NCBI GenBank assembly: GCA_031002005.1
Contig: JARYHS010013631.1
Location: 68,073,832-68,137,831 of the forward strand
DNA from: Vandiemenella viatica
Lineage: Eukaryota; Arthropoda; Insecta; Orthoptera; Morabidae
Direction: 5' to 3'
DNA: 64,000 nucleotides
Position numbers and translations under genes: made by a program
Part shown: positions 23,090 through 33,719 of the stretch, in pieces
How the letters are laid out: the number at the start of each line of letters is the position of its first letter
How positions within the stretch are numbered: position 1 is the first letter of the stretch
Notes under the pieces: model-generated
What the model saw: only the letters and a program-made list of their open reading frames with translations
Database searches by the model: none
What the model was told of the DNA's origin: nothing

Positions 23090-23444
23090 TGCCGCATGAA
23101 CGCCAGTGTACCGTCTGCCAGCATGGCGCAGCGGGTAGCGTCACGAATTGCGGTACCGAAGGTCGCCGGTTCAATCCCGCCCACTGACAAAAATTATTTA
23201 ATTCTGTTTATTATTTCCAGAAGATTCTACATGTTTCCTAAGGTCACTTGTAACTTCTACTTGTTAACTACTCTTGTAATCTCTAGTACGTTCTATCTGT
23301 GTATAAATAGAAGAGCATTCTGCCCAAGAGGCGGTCAGTGCTGCGTGTATGTTTGAGTTCTCAATAAACCTGTTCTCAGTTTAAGTGCTGTGTTCATTGA
23401 CAAGTAACCTTCGAATTCACACCTGCCCCGGTTGCAACGCGACA
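23090..23444 (+). repeat. Gypsy 5' LTR, with tRNA-like head
   Basis: Begins TG and ends CA. U3 opens with a tRNA-like module: A-box-like TGGCGCAGCGGG (23124-23135) and B box GGTTCAATCCC (23168-23178). The Pol II core follows: TATAAATAG (23302-23310), an arthropod initiator TCAGT (23335-23339, 33 bp from the TATA start) and AATAAA (23363-23368). R should therefore start near 23336. Confidence 0.93.
23121..23187 (+). promoter_or_regulatory. tRNA-like Pol III promoter module in U3 of the LTR
   Basis: A and B boxes are 32 bp apart, a normal tRNA/SINE spacing. The stretch CCGAAGGTCGCCGGTTC is shared with the head of the full-length SINE at 58510, so the LTR and the SINE carry related tRNA-derived heads. 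It recurs identically in the 3' LTR (27702-27768). Pol III activity is inferred from the boxes only. Confidence 0.6.
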
Positions 23445-23448
23445 TAGT

Positions 23449-24780
23449 TTGGTGGAGGCGCCGGGTACCCTGTGCAACAGCTGCATCATCGTGGCTCCGA
23501 TTAGGCAACGTAAAAGTCGCCGCCTACACGGACTGGAACCGGACTACAAAGGATATACTCAGTACGTCCTTCCGAAAGTCCGCGTCATTAGGAAACCCAT
23601 GGCGGCAAGCCAGCTGCACATTCGACACCCATCGGTGTTTTCTGGAGACGCTGGACAGGACCCTAACAAATGGCTAAAAGGGTTCGACCGAGTCGCCAAG
23701 TACAACAGGTGGGATCATACCATGTGCTTGGCAAATGTTTATTTCTATCTGGACGGAACCGCCCAGCAGTGGTTCGAGAACAACGAAGATAAACTGAATA
23801 ACTGGGAAATGTTCCAGACGGAACTTAAGAAAACGTTTGGGGACCACCAGCGACAAATCCGCTCGGCGGAAGAACAACTGAAGAACCGGGCGCAACGACA
23901 TGGGGAGCCGACGCAATCTTACATACAGGATGTTTTGGCCCTATGCAACGTAGTCAACCCGAATATGACTGAAGCCGACAAAATCACGCACCTAATGAAA
24001 GGTATTGCAGAAAACATGTACCAAGCTCTTCTGATAAAAGACGTCGCTACGACGGAAGAGTTCATCAAGTGGTGCCAGCGGATTGAGGAGATGCAACAAA
24101 GGAGGGTTGGGCGAAAGAAGTATGACAGACTTCCCAACGTAGTCCCTATGGCAGTTGTGGAAGACCAGCACGACTTTGCGTCTCTCATACGACAAATTGT
24201 GAGAGAAGAATTACAACAGTTCATGGCAGCTGGGACTCTTGAACCGAGTGAGCATCAGATCATGGCCATGGATGTAAGCCCAGTGGGTCATGAAGGAGCC
24301 GACGCGGCGGAAAAAGAGGTATTTCAGACAATAGCTCCTGTCTGCCGAGCCAATCGCACTCGACGTGAAGAATGGCCTCGCCCTGATATGACGTATGCTG
24401 CAGCTGCCAAACGGCAGCCTAGCAACCGGCCGACACGGCCACAACCAAATCCTCCGGCACCTATGACATCCCGCAGACGAACGGACGTCTGGAGGACAGA
24501 AGACAACGCGCCAGTATGTTTCCACTGTGGGCGCCCTGGACATGTCGTACGATACTGCAGAGAGAGAAGACTAGTATTTGACGATTATTTTGCCGCAAGA
24601 CGTCCGCCATCAGAACAGTTCTACCCCAGGCAGCCACCCGCTGACGAGTTCGGTCGACCTACGGGAAGAAGCCCATCGCCGTACCCTAGACGAGGTCGAT
24701 CCCCGACGCGCCGCTGCCGTTCATCGTCGCCGGACAGAGCTACCAGCCGCTCCCCTAGCCGCCGCACGCAGGAAAACTAA
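23449..24780 (+). CDS. gag: Gypsy Gag polyprotein
   Basis: 443-residue frame. The likely functional start is the Met at 23599 (MAASQLHIRHP), because the upstream residues overlap the primer-binding and leader region and look non-coding. It holds a Ty3-type capsid (WLKGFDRVAKYNRW; AQQWFEN; LKKTFGDHQRQIRSAEEQL; PTQSYIQDVLALC), then one CCHC zinc knuckle CFHCGRPGHVVRYC. The C-terminal tail of about 50 residues is rich in RS, SP and RR (RGRSPTRRCRSSSP), like SR proteins. Gag forms the particle and packages RNA. It is followed by pol in the -1 frame. Confidence 0.92.
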   Translation: MVEAPGTLCNSCIIVAPIRQRKSRRLHGLEPDYKGYTQYVLPKVRVIRKPMAASQLHIRHPSVFSGDAGQDPNKWLKGFDRVAKYNRWDHTMCLANVYFYLDGTAQQWFENNEDKLNNWEMFQTELKKTFGDHQRQIRSAEEQLKNRAQRHGEPTQSYIQDVLALCNVVNPNMTEADKITHLMKGIAENMYQALLIKDVATTEEFIKWCQRIEEMQQRRVGRKKYDRLPNVVPMAVVEDQHDFASLIRQIVREELQQFMAAGTLEPSEHQIMAMDVSPVGHEGADAAEKEVFQTIAPVCRANRTRREEWPRPDMTYAAAAKRQPSNRPTRPQPNPPAPMTSRRRTDVWRTEDNAPVCFHCGRPGHVVRYCRERRLVFDDYFAARRPPSEQFYPRQPPADEFGRPTGRSPSPYPRRGRSPTRRCRSSSPDRATSRSPSRRTQEN

Positions 24781-27635
24781 GCAAGGCGACCATCTACGGA
24801 GGTGAGGCCGCCGCAGATGAAAATCCTCCATGGATGACAGTCACTAAGATGTCGGGAAATCTCATCAACGTTATAATCGACGGCCAACCTGTCCGGGCGC
24901 TGGTTGATTCAGGAGCTTCTTTCTCCGTATTGTCGGACAATTATCGTCGCACACTAAAGAAGACAATGTTCCGTGATACGGGGGCAACTGTGCTAAAGGT
25001 CGCAAATGGAAAGTACGTCCAGCCAGCTGGAGCTTGTGTCGCGAGAATAACCATCAACAACAGGACCCAGCCAGTTGAATTTGTCATTTTAACAGAATGT
25101 AGTCATAATGTCATCCTTGGATGGGACTTCCTTAAGGCATCCCAAGCTGTCATTGACTGTGGAACATCTGAGCTGCAAATTGAAGAAGTCGTTGCGACGG
25201 GTACACGTAACACAGAATCTTCTGGGAAGTTATTCGCCGTTGACAACGTGACAATCCCGCCGTTCGCAATGAGAAGAGTCCCAGTCAAAAACACGGACGA
25301 CCGCAACCTTGAAGTGCTTGTCGATAGTAGAAAGTTTATTAGACTCACGAAAGAAATCTACATACCAGCGGCTATCATAAGCATTATCGGTGGTCGAGGA
25401 GACATTTGGATCACCAACTGTCACGAGCAGTCACAAATTATCCCCAAGGGAATGTGCATAGGGACAGCTGAACCAGTCCAGGAGGGCGAGCTCAACGTCA
25501 TTAACGAAGATCCATGCTCTGTTACTAGTACCGACAACACGCTGGAGGAAACAACTATGGAACTGCCAATAGGGTCCGGCCTGACCAAGGAACAACACCA
25601 CCGGGTGTTAGCTATACTACGCCAATTCTCTGGTGTATTCACACCCCAGCAAAAAAAAGGATTCTGTAACATGGCACGTCCACTGCAAGAACTTTTGCAG
25701 GGAGACGCCAAGTTTTACTGGGATGAAACTAAAGAAAGATCTTTCCAGGCACTTAAGGAGGCTCTAACTTCCGCACCAGTTCTAGCCTTATACGACGAGA
25801 ATGCAGAAACTGAACTTCACACTGACGCCAGCGGTTATGGGATCGGTGCAGTGCTTGTGCAAATTCAGGAAGGTGCTGAGAAGGTGATAGCCTATGCATC
25901 AAGAGTATTCTCTAAGCCCGAGATAAACTACTCTACAACCGAGAAAGAATGCCTCGCAGTTGTCTGGGCTATCAACAAGTTTCGTCCGTATTTATTCGGC
26001 AAACCTTTCACCGTCGTGACAGACCACCATTCTTTATGTTGGCTAACCAGCTTGAAGGATCCATCAGGTCGACTAGCAAGATGGGCACTTAGACTTCAAG
26101 AGTACGACGTCACGGTGGTATTCAAAAACGGACGCAAACACAAGGATGCCGACAGCCTTTCAAGGAATCCTTTAATAGAACACAACAGCATGAATGGAAT
26201 TTCAGCCCTCGCTGAATTAGGTGACGTTGCAGCTGAACAGAGGGAAGATTCAGAGTTATTAAGAACCATAGACGCCTTGGAGAAAGGAGAACCGGCCAAA
26301 GGAGAGTTTCAATTGATAGATGGGACATTGTATAAGAACAACTACGATCCACTAGGCCCCAAGTGGCTTCTGGTCGTTCCAGCTCATCTCCAGCCAGCTA
26401 TTCTCAAGTATTTCCACGACGCTCCAATATCCGGTCATCTGGGATTTGTGAAGACCCTGGACCGAATCCGACGCAGGTATTACTGGAAGGGTCTCTACCG
26501 ATCTGTCAAGCATTATGTGAGTCACTGTAAAGAGTGCCAGCGACGGAAACATGTGCCGCAATTACCTCCAGGTCATCTAGTACCAATTCCGCCTGCAGCA
26601 GTTCCATTCCACCGAATTGGGATCGACCTTTTAGGGAGGTTCCCGAAGTCGACAGCCGGTAACCGATGGATAATAGTCTGCACCGACTACCTCACGCGCT
26701 ACGCTGTCACCAAACCTGTGCCGACTGCAGAAGCTCCAGAGGTTGCAAAATTTCTAGTAGAAGACATTATTTTGAAGCATGGAGCACCACGTGTGATGAT
26801 ATCCGATCGTGGAAAGGTATTCCAGTCAAGACTAGTATCAGAGGTCATGTCAAGATGCGACGTTGTCCACAGGATGACAACTGCATACCACCCTCAGACA
26901 AACGGTCTCACAGAACGCTTCAACAAGACATTAGCCGATATGCTGTCGATGTATGTGGATGTTGAGCAGAAGGATTGGGATACAATACTGCCAGTGGTCA
27001 CATTTGCTTATAATACAGCAAGGCAAGATACGACAGGCTTCACTCCGTTTTTTCTGCTCCATGGCCGTGAAGCTGAGACCACAATGGATACGCTGTTCCC
27101 ATTCCAGCCGGACGACACTCAGGATGACTATATAAAACAGCTCATTACCAGGGTCGAAGAAGCAAGACAGCTGGCTCGCATACGAACACTGGCCACCCAG
27201 GAGAAGGACCGTCAGCGGTATGACGGCAAGCACCGACCTGTTGCGTACAACCCAGGAGATCTCGTATGGATTTTTACCCCTGTCCGGAAGGTTGGGCTAT
27301 CAGAAAAGTTACTGAAGCGGTACTTTGGTCCGTATCGTGTCATACGCCGCCGGTCAGACGTCACATACGAAGTCGAGGATTATGAGCCGTCTTCGAAACG
27401 ACGAAAGCGAAGGGACATTGTTCACGTCCTCCGCATGAAGCCTTACTACAATCCTGACGAGCAGCTAGGCACAACCAGCTTCTTGTTCAAGGACTCTGAG
27501 GACGGTTTGGATACTGAGGAAGTCGGACAGGAAGATAATAGTACAACCAGGAGGGGCCCTCCAGAACTGCCATACAGAGGACCCACGACAAGATCAAGAT
27601 CCAGGACACTTCAGCGTGCCCCAAAAGAAATCTAA
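24770..27635 (+). CDS. pol: Gypsy Pol: protease, RNase H, integrase; RT core deleted
   Basis: The frame is -1 relative to gag, is open across the end of gag, and has its first Met at 24834. Order: aspartic protease (LVDSGASFSVL near residue 24; VILGWDFL near 95); linker; FSGVFTPQQKK, then directly KGFCNMARPLQELL; RNase H (ELHTDASGYGIGAVL, EKECLAVVWAI, VVTDHHSL, KHKDADSLSR); integrase with an HHCC finger (H-x3-ish H, then CKECQRRK) and a DDE core (GIDLLGRFP, MISDRGKVF, GLTERFNKTL). In normal Ty3/Gypsy Pol about 230-250 residues of RT fingers and palm, including YLDD, lie between the two joined parts. They are missing here, with the frame kept. The C-terminus (GPYRVIRRRSDVTYEVED) is a typical GPY/F module; I see no chromodomain. 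Confidence 0.92.
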
Positions 27636-27670
27636 CAGCGGGACGCTGTTTTCCTCAGGAGAGGGAGCAA

Positions 27671-28025
27671 TGCCGCATGAACGCCAGTGTACCGTCTGCC
27701 AGCATGGCGCAGCGGGTAGCGTCACGAATTGCGGTACCGAAGGTCGCCGGTTCAATCCCGCCCACTGACAAAAATTATTTAATTCTGTTTATTATTTCCA
27801 GAAGATTCTACATGTTTCCTAAGGTCACTTGTAACTTCTACTTGTTAACTACTCTTGTAATCTCTAGTACGTTCTATCTGTGTATAAATAGAAGAGCATT
27901 CTGCCCAAGAGGCGGTCAGTGCTGCGTGTATGTTTGAGTTCTCAATAAACCTGTTCTCAGTTTAAGTGCTGTGTTCATTGACAAGTAACCTTCGAATTCA
28001 CACCTGCCCCGGTTGCAACGCGACA
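27671..28025 (+). repeat. Gypsy 3' LTR
   Basis: Second LTR copy, same 355-bp length and apparently identical sequence to the 5' LTR, including the tRNA-like head. Preceded by the purine tract at 27657-27670 that would prime plus-strand synthesis. Confidence 0.95.
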
Positions 28026-28029
28026 ATAT

Positions 28030-28570
28030 TAATAACAGTTTTGTAAGAATGAAGATTTGATCCAATCGATCCCGAATTTCCACGTTATACTTCAGTATAG
28101 ATTCTATTACAGAACAAATAAATTAGCGTACATTTTTATTTATATATTTTTCAGTATGTGGTTGTCACATCGCAACAAAACTTAAGCTATCACTTTGTAA
28201 AGTTTCTTTGAAATGCTTGGTGTTGCTTGATTTGTGCACATCCGTACAAAAATTGGTGTAAATATGATGAACGAAATACGACACTAATATGGATAAAAAA
28301 TTTAAAAAAACAACTGATGACGTAAGCTACCATTATGTGTAGTTTCGCCGAAATCTACTGATACGTTTTTGTGAGAGACGTGCACAGTCAAAAATTCCAA
28401 ACTTTATGGTTGCGCTTCTCTGTGATCAGTAGAGTGTTACTTACGTATTTTTCGGATTCTAACTTTGTAAACTGCTCGGCCCATCCCTCAAAGTTACTTC
28501 ACTTCTGTCTCCACAAGCTGGAAATCAAAACTTTTCCGCTTCTTGATGACTGAAATTAAGTGACAATTAC
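28030..28570. other. Spacer, nothing recognised
   Basis: AT-rich; no gene or element ends seen. Confidence 0.5.
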
Positions 28571-28574
28571 TCAA

Positions 28575-28970
28575 TTAGCCCCTGTTTATTTAATTTAATT
28601 CCTACACACCCATTTCCCCCCTTTCCTGTACCCATTTACTTTTACCCTCTACAAATTTCAAATTTAAATTGTTTCTACTTATTTGGTAAATTATTCATCA
28701 ATTTTGTTGGTAACTAATTCCAATCCTTTACCCCCTTACCTACGAAAGAAAATCATCCCACACTCTTGTGCCTGTAATCGAGTTCCAGCTTGTGCTCATA
28801 GTGATCTTTACCCTTCCATGCAGTACTTTTAATTCTTACATCAATATCTTTCCACGTTTCATCACCTTGTACACTCTTATGAATCTATTCACCCTCGTCC
28901 TGTCTTTCAATGAATCCCATCTCAGCTCTTTTATCATATCGGCTACTGATTGTGTTCTACGGTAATTTGC
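28575..28970 (-). mobile_element. LINE-B 3' fragment, diverged
   Basis: Aligns by eye with the LINE at 32632-33555 (same order of blocks: TTGGTAACTAATTCCAATCC, CTTGTGCCTGTAATCGAG, AATGAATCCCATCTCAGC). It is the minus-strand end of an RT C-terminal region, with a TTTAATTTAATT edge corresponding to the family's 3' tail. Many indels make it a dead fragment. Confidence 0.75.
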
Positions 28971-29031
28971 ATTTGCATTTGATTCAATATCCATTCAAAC
29001 GTCAATACATAGCAATAACTCTCTTTTTTTA

Positions 29032-29278
29032 CACTGTCGGCTTTACTCCTGGTCGAGGTTATTAGAAGGAAAAAAGGGAAGGGGGAGAAATGGGGTCAAG
29101 GAACTGGAGTGAGTTTGATCATAGTCTTTTAAGGATCTTCCCGGCATTCGCTTGGAATGATTAAGGAAAAGAAATTGAAAACGGAAATCTCGATGGCCAG
29201 ATTGGGTTTCGAATTGGTATCCTCATAAATACGAGACCCATGCGTTAGTACTCCCCCCGAGTCCACCACTCTTGATCA
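29032..29278 (-). mobile_element. Old SINE-A copy
   Basis: Retains the order TTTAC..CCTGGTCGAGGTTATTAGA, CCCGGCATTCGCTTGGA and a decayed head ending in CCACCACTCTT. The B box is mutated (TTTCGAATTGG). Much older than the 46172 and 62419 copies. Confidence 0.6.
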
Positions 29279-29469
29279 TCCCACTCCTGCTTTCCAATAT
29301 CTTTCAAGCCAATTCGTTTATCAAATCAGTTACTGAATACATAATTCATTGAAACCCTATAACAGTCTTCCTATGTATTACATGTCGTCATTATTTTTTC
29401 TATAAGGGAATATCAATCCTTATTTAGTTTTGTAATGTTACCCTCAACTTTTTCATCGATTTTGTTTAT

Positions 29470-29625
29470 TTATTTAATGTTACCGCTCGTCGTTAGATCT
29501 GAGTAAGGACTGGGGCAAGGAAGGGGAAGGAAATTCAGCTGTTACCTTTTAAAGGAAATGGAGTGATTTCGGGAAACCATGGAAAACGGAAATCCGGATG
29601 ACCTGATGGGTGATAGAACGAAACA
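29470..29625 (-). mobile_element. Old SINE-A body fragment
   Basis: The body blocks GGGGCAAGGAAGGGGAAGG and GGGAAACCATGGAAAAC are readable; the tRNA head is lost. Confidence 0.5.
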
Positions 29626-29639
29626 CCACAACTAACATC

Positions 29640-30595
29640 TCAAGTGGACGTTAATATGGAGAGGTAATACCCTCGTTAATAATCTCCTAGGCTCGGATAC
29701 TAGAGATGATACACACTTTGGCTTCTAATTGATTGCAAAAACCTACAATGTCTGATACTTTGCTCATTACCAAAATCAAGACAAAAATATATACCATTGT
29801 TAAAAATGTACACAAAACACAGTAAATAATACAAAAATAGACACGTGAATCAAAAACACTTCAATCAACATCGTAATAGTAGAAGACAATCGCCAAAAAA
29901 ACCTAAAGCAATTTATAATTCTGAATGTAAATATAAGCAGCATACCTGTATGTTACGGTGCATTATAATGGGGTGCAGAACAAGCTGAACAAGATACAAC
30001 ATGTAAAAAAAAAAAAAGTACTGAAAAGTATTGCCATGGTCGCTGACCCTGAGAAAAAGAAGTAAAAATTAATTGGGCTGAAAGTATCACATAATTTTAT
30101 AATCTAATTCAAACTTACGGAATGAACTGAAAACCGAAACAATGTAATTCAACAGATAACAACTTATATACTTCAGGGAAAGGAGCGAATGCGTCCGGAA
30201 ATAAAAAATGAACTAAAAATCAATTGCGCCTTATTCTTATTGGAGGTTCCTTAAAAATGATTTACGAAAAGTTTTCATTGATGCAAACACTAGCCACCAG
30301 GGAACTCTGATGCCCGTGGGAGATAAGCACGAGGCAACGCATCGACAGCCGCTGTGCGCTTTACAATTTCGCTACGAGATGTCGCTAGCATGAAGTCCAG
30401 CAGCCTTGCGTTATTCTCAGCGCTCACAGCGTCCGCAAGTGAGATGAGTCACGTGAATCATCTCTGGTTACGAGTTGATTCACACCTACTCTTGAGTTAA
30501 ATAACATAACAAGAATGTCGTGAAGTAAAATTATTCAAATTTGGGAGTGGGGGGAGGGAGGGAATTGAGATAGCAAAGTGATAATATAAAAAATT
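29640..30595. other. Spacer, nothing recognised
   Basis: No supported gene. A GC-richer stretch (30290-30470) contains GAGATGAGTCACGTG but no readable frame. Confidence 0.45.
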
Positions 30596-30598
30596 CTT

Positions 30599-30670
30599 AG
30601 GTTCCACCGAGATTTGAACTCGGATCGCTGGATTCAGAGTCCAGAGTGCTAACCATTACACCATGGAACC
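30599..30670 (-). tRNA. tRNA-Gln(CTG)
   Basis: 72-nt cloverleaf on the minus strand: acceptor GGTTCCA pairs with TGGAACC, the A box TGGTGTAATGG and B box GTTCAAATC are intact, and the anticodon loop CTCTGAA in a CTGGA/TCCAG stem gives anticodon CTG. Discriminator base T, CCA not encoded, no intron. A run of six T follows on the minus strand (30587-30592), a good Pol III terminator, so the gene looks functional. Confidence 0.96.
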
Positions 30671-30679
30671 TGCTGAATT

Positions 30680-31440
30680 ATGGGGAATCTTATTAGATTG
30701 AAAGCGAATTGTGGGTATTGGCGAAATAAATACGTATGCTTGCATGTAACTTCTGTATCACCAGGAAACCGCCTTTAAAATTTAAATAAGAATTGCTTAT
30801 AAATCATACCCAAATGCTTTTTTAAGATGAATATTCTGTACAACACATGGAGCATACCACTTGATCGATTTCAATCACACTTGTGATAAACCCTAATATT
30901 CCAGACTGAATATACTGTATTTTTAAAGCAGGAAGTATATTTCGGTATCTCAGAGAAAGAAGCTAACAACATTCTTTTTCAGCTATAAATCACAAAAATT
31001 TGAGAGCGAAAATGAGTGTAAAATAGTCTTTGCTGATTATGCCTCATGAGAGTTGAAACATTGCAAACAAATGAAAAACAGTTGCATTGAAGTTATTTAT
31101 TTTGTTAATTAAGTAACTTAAGTATTCATTCATTTCTGTTATCATTGTTTCAATATCCATAATTATTTTAAATGATGTCACATAATCTGTTGCCTATACT
31201 AGTCGCTATAAACTGAGGAAGACAGAAAATGTATTGAATCATACATAAAATAATTAGATTAATGGCAGTGCGATTAAAATAAATCACAGCTAAATAAATT
31301 TTCTTTTCCATATCCCTAACAGAAGCAAGCCTGCAATTAACCATTGAACAAGTGTCTGTAAAAACAAAATTTAGTCAAACTATTTTCTTTTACGTAGATG
31401 ACTGCCTTTAACTCCATATTGGAAGCAATTAAAATTATGC
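30680..31440. other. Spacer between the two tRNA-Gln genes
   Basis: AT-rich, no gene seen. It shows no obvious duplication of tRNA flanks, so the pair is not a recent tandem copy. Confidence 0.5.
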
Positions 31441-31441
31441 A

Positions 31442-31513
31442 AGGTCCCACCGAGATTTGAACTCGGATCGCTGGATTCAAAGTCCAGAGTGCTAACCATT
31501 ACACCATGGGACC
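31442..31513 (-). tRNA. tRNA-Gln(TTG)
   Basis: 72 nt, differing from the CTG gene at the anticodon (loop CTTTGAA) and at one acceptor pair (GGTCCCA/TGGGACC, a compensated change that keeps pairing). A and B boxes are intact. A short TTTT follows on the minus strand (31429-31432). Confidence 0.96.
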
Positions 31514-31889
31514 TGTTGATGGCTTGGCCTCTAAAGCAGTAATAAAAGTACACATATTAAATATAGTGATAATTTCTTAATTGTAATTACAATTCACACA
31601 CAAAAATACGATATTGTACAGTTCCAATATTAATTTTCAGAATCGAAATGAACACAAGTTACTGAAAATGATTTCGAGAAATGAGACAACACACGACATT
31701 CTTAGAACTATTCAGATTAATATGAGTTAAAGTGGAAGTTAGAATATCGTCTAACAAAATATACATAAAACTACACGCTAACTTGAAGGTGTTACTGATT
31801 CCACAGTTGCTTTTTTTTTTTTAATACCGCTACGAAGAAAGTAATTTCTTTGTCATTCCGCGATGTTTCGAAAGTCATATAAGTGTGTA

Positions 31890-32066
31890 CCATGGGCGCC
31901 GGCAGGATTGCTTCTAGGGGGGTGCACCAGGGCTGCATTGTGGCCCCCCCCCCTCCCCCATCGGCCCAAAAATTTCCGGACTGGACGACTTTTTTTTTTT
32001 TTTTTAGCTCTACTACTGCCCAGACGGCCAGGGCACTCCCTTGCACCCCCCTCACGGCGCTGGATT
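31890..32066. mobile_element. G/C-tract hAT-like MITE
   Basis: The left part GGGCGCCGGCAGGATT and the reversed right part GGCGCCGTGAGGGGGGTGC resemble the GGCGCCGG ends of hAT MITEs seen elsewhere in the window (60470). Internal C-run and T-run. I found no clean 8-bp duplication, so the edges are approximate. Confidence 0.45.
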
Positions 32067-32109
32067 TAAAGCCACTACAAAAATTGTATATTTTTTTATA
32101 CAATAAACG

Positions 32110-32630
32110 TTGATTTATTCCTTGTAGATGTTATACATAAATATTGATCTACTGATCACAGTTAGTGATTACTATGCAGATTGCAGAACTACCTCAAAAT
32201 AATTATTTTTCATTTAATGATACAGAAGCATCAGATTCATTAGCAAAAAAAAGGAACTTTTAACTGTACCTAAAAGTACGAAAATAGAAAGCAAGCTCAT
32301 CGAGAATGTAAAAAAAAATCCTTAATTTTCTCTTGAATACCGTTAAGCATTTTATATTTATTGTAAGTAAGAGTGTTGAAAATTGGACACGAAATAGACT
32401 AAAAGGTTTGGGAAAACCATAAGCTTCCAATATATTGGTTTAGGATTGAAAACATTCGTTCACGTGTTTACAGGAAAAGAGCGACACACACCTGTTGATT
32501 CAGAGAAATGGGAAATTTTAAAGGATCATTTTGAAAATGTCTTCAAACCGAATACAATAGTAGATCATGAGCTCAACAAACATTCGAAGATTCCAATCAG
32601 CACATGACTATTGTACCGGAAAATTAATTA
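32110..32630. other. Spacer, nothing firmly recognised
   Basis: No supported gene. The stretch 32380-32600 has transposon-like wording in one frame, but I could not place it in a family. Confidence 0.35.
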
Positions 32631-32631
32631 A

Positions 32632-33600
32632 ACTTAATTTAATTTAATTGCAATGGAGCACACGCTCCAGTGGCAATTTCCCTACACACCCGACTTCCCC
32701 CTATCCTGCACACACCTACATTTGCCCTCTAAAAATTTTAACTTTAAATTCTTTTAACGTTTTCGGTAAGTTATTCATCATTCCCCTTGGTAACTCATTC
32801 CAATCCCTGACACCCTTCCCTAAGAAAGTAAATCTTCCCACACCCTTGTGCCTGAAATCGAGTGCCATCTTGTGGTCATGGTCATCTTTTCCCTTCCATG
32901 AACTACTTTTCATACTTACTGCAATATCTTTCCATGCCTCATCGCCAGTATACGCCCTATACACTCCCATGACTCTCCTCATCCTCCTCCTGTCTTGTAA
33001 TGAATCCCATTCCAGCTCCTTTATCATATCTGTCACTGATTGCATTCTGCGATAATTTCCAGAAACAAATCTAGCAGCCCTTCTGTGCACCTTCTCCAAC
33101 TCCTGTATTTGATACTCAAAATGTGGGTCCCATACTACACTACCATATTCGAGCAATGGTCAAGTTTTGTAACCCAATTCCTTTACTTCTCTCGTGCATC
33201 CCCTCATCACTCTCTCCAACAAGTGCAGGATTTTGAAACCTTTTCCTACCACCTGTCCAATGTGTCCTGCCCAGTTAAGCTTGTTATCAAATGTAATGCC
33301 AAGATATTTACATTTGAAGTCTTCAGCAAGCAATTCCTTCCCCACCTTATATTCATAATTAACCTTTTGTTTTTTATTTGTGTATATAATTAGCTGACTC
33401 TTCTTTGCTTTTATCTTCATCCCATGTTTACCAACCCAACTAGATATCCTGTCCAGATCACGCTGTAACTGTTTACACTCCTCTATCGTTTTGATCCTTT
33501 TATGCTGCATTATGTCATCTGCACCCTGCGGCACTCCCATTTTTACTTCCACTTCCTTTGATACCGCATTTCCTACCTTAACTTTCTGTTTTTCTACCTT
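32632..33600 (-). mobile_element. LINE-B, 3' half with internal RT deletion
   Basis: Minus-strand non-LTR element remnant. The 3' end reads CTCCATTGCAATTAAATT with an AATT-rich tail. The coding part covers the end of RT and the C-terminal region. The same 3' tail (CTCCATTGCAGTTAAAT) ends the plus-strand copy near 47515, which defines the family. Confidence 0.82.
32716..33552 (-). pseudogene. LINE-B reverse transcriptase C-terminal part
   Basis: Two frames joined near 33157. The first (33552-33160) reads MGVPQG directly followed by ADDIMQHKR, then WVGKHGMKIKAKKSQLI and YLGITFDNKLNWAGHIG. The second (33156-32716) continues MLEYGSVVWDPHFEYQI, the usual LEYGSxVWxP block of the LINE thumb region, to VRDWNELPRGMMN. 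The stretch of about 30 residues between VPQG and the catalytic FADD box is deleted without loss of frame, removing the aromatic residue of the box. Confidence 0.82.
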
Positions 33601-33719
33601 TTAAAAATTCTTCTACCCAGCAAATCACTTTCTCGTCCACTCCAATAGTTTTTTATCTTCAATTTCACTACTAAAAGAAAACTACGACAAATAATTAATG
33701 AGTTTTAACCGTAGGAAAA

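Larger units (their letters stand above)
23090..28025 (+). mobile_element. Ty3/Gypsy LTR retrotransposon, RT-deleted, very young
   Basis: 4936-bp element with 355-bp LTRs (23090-23444 and 27671-28025) that read identically by eye, flanked by ATAT on both sides (23086-23089, 28026-28029). Order: LTR, primer-binding-like TGGTGGAGGCGCCGGG (23450-23465), gag, pol (protease, RNase H, integrase), purine tract AGGAGAGGGAGCAA, LTR. Gag and pol are open, but pol lacks the reverse-transcriptase core, so the copy must have used another element's RT to insert. No env frame is present. Confidence 0.95.

Noticed and set aside
23096..23356. 86-codon frame in the 5' LTR, repeated at 27677-27937
   Set aside because: It is the LTR itself read as protein; the frame spans the tRNA-like head, U3 promoter and R, so it is not a gene.
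23690..24543. Minus-strand frames inside gag and pol (for example 24211-24543)
   Set aside because: Antisense shadows of a well-supported coding frame; no domain content.
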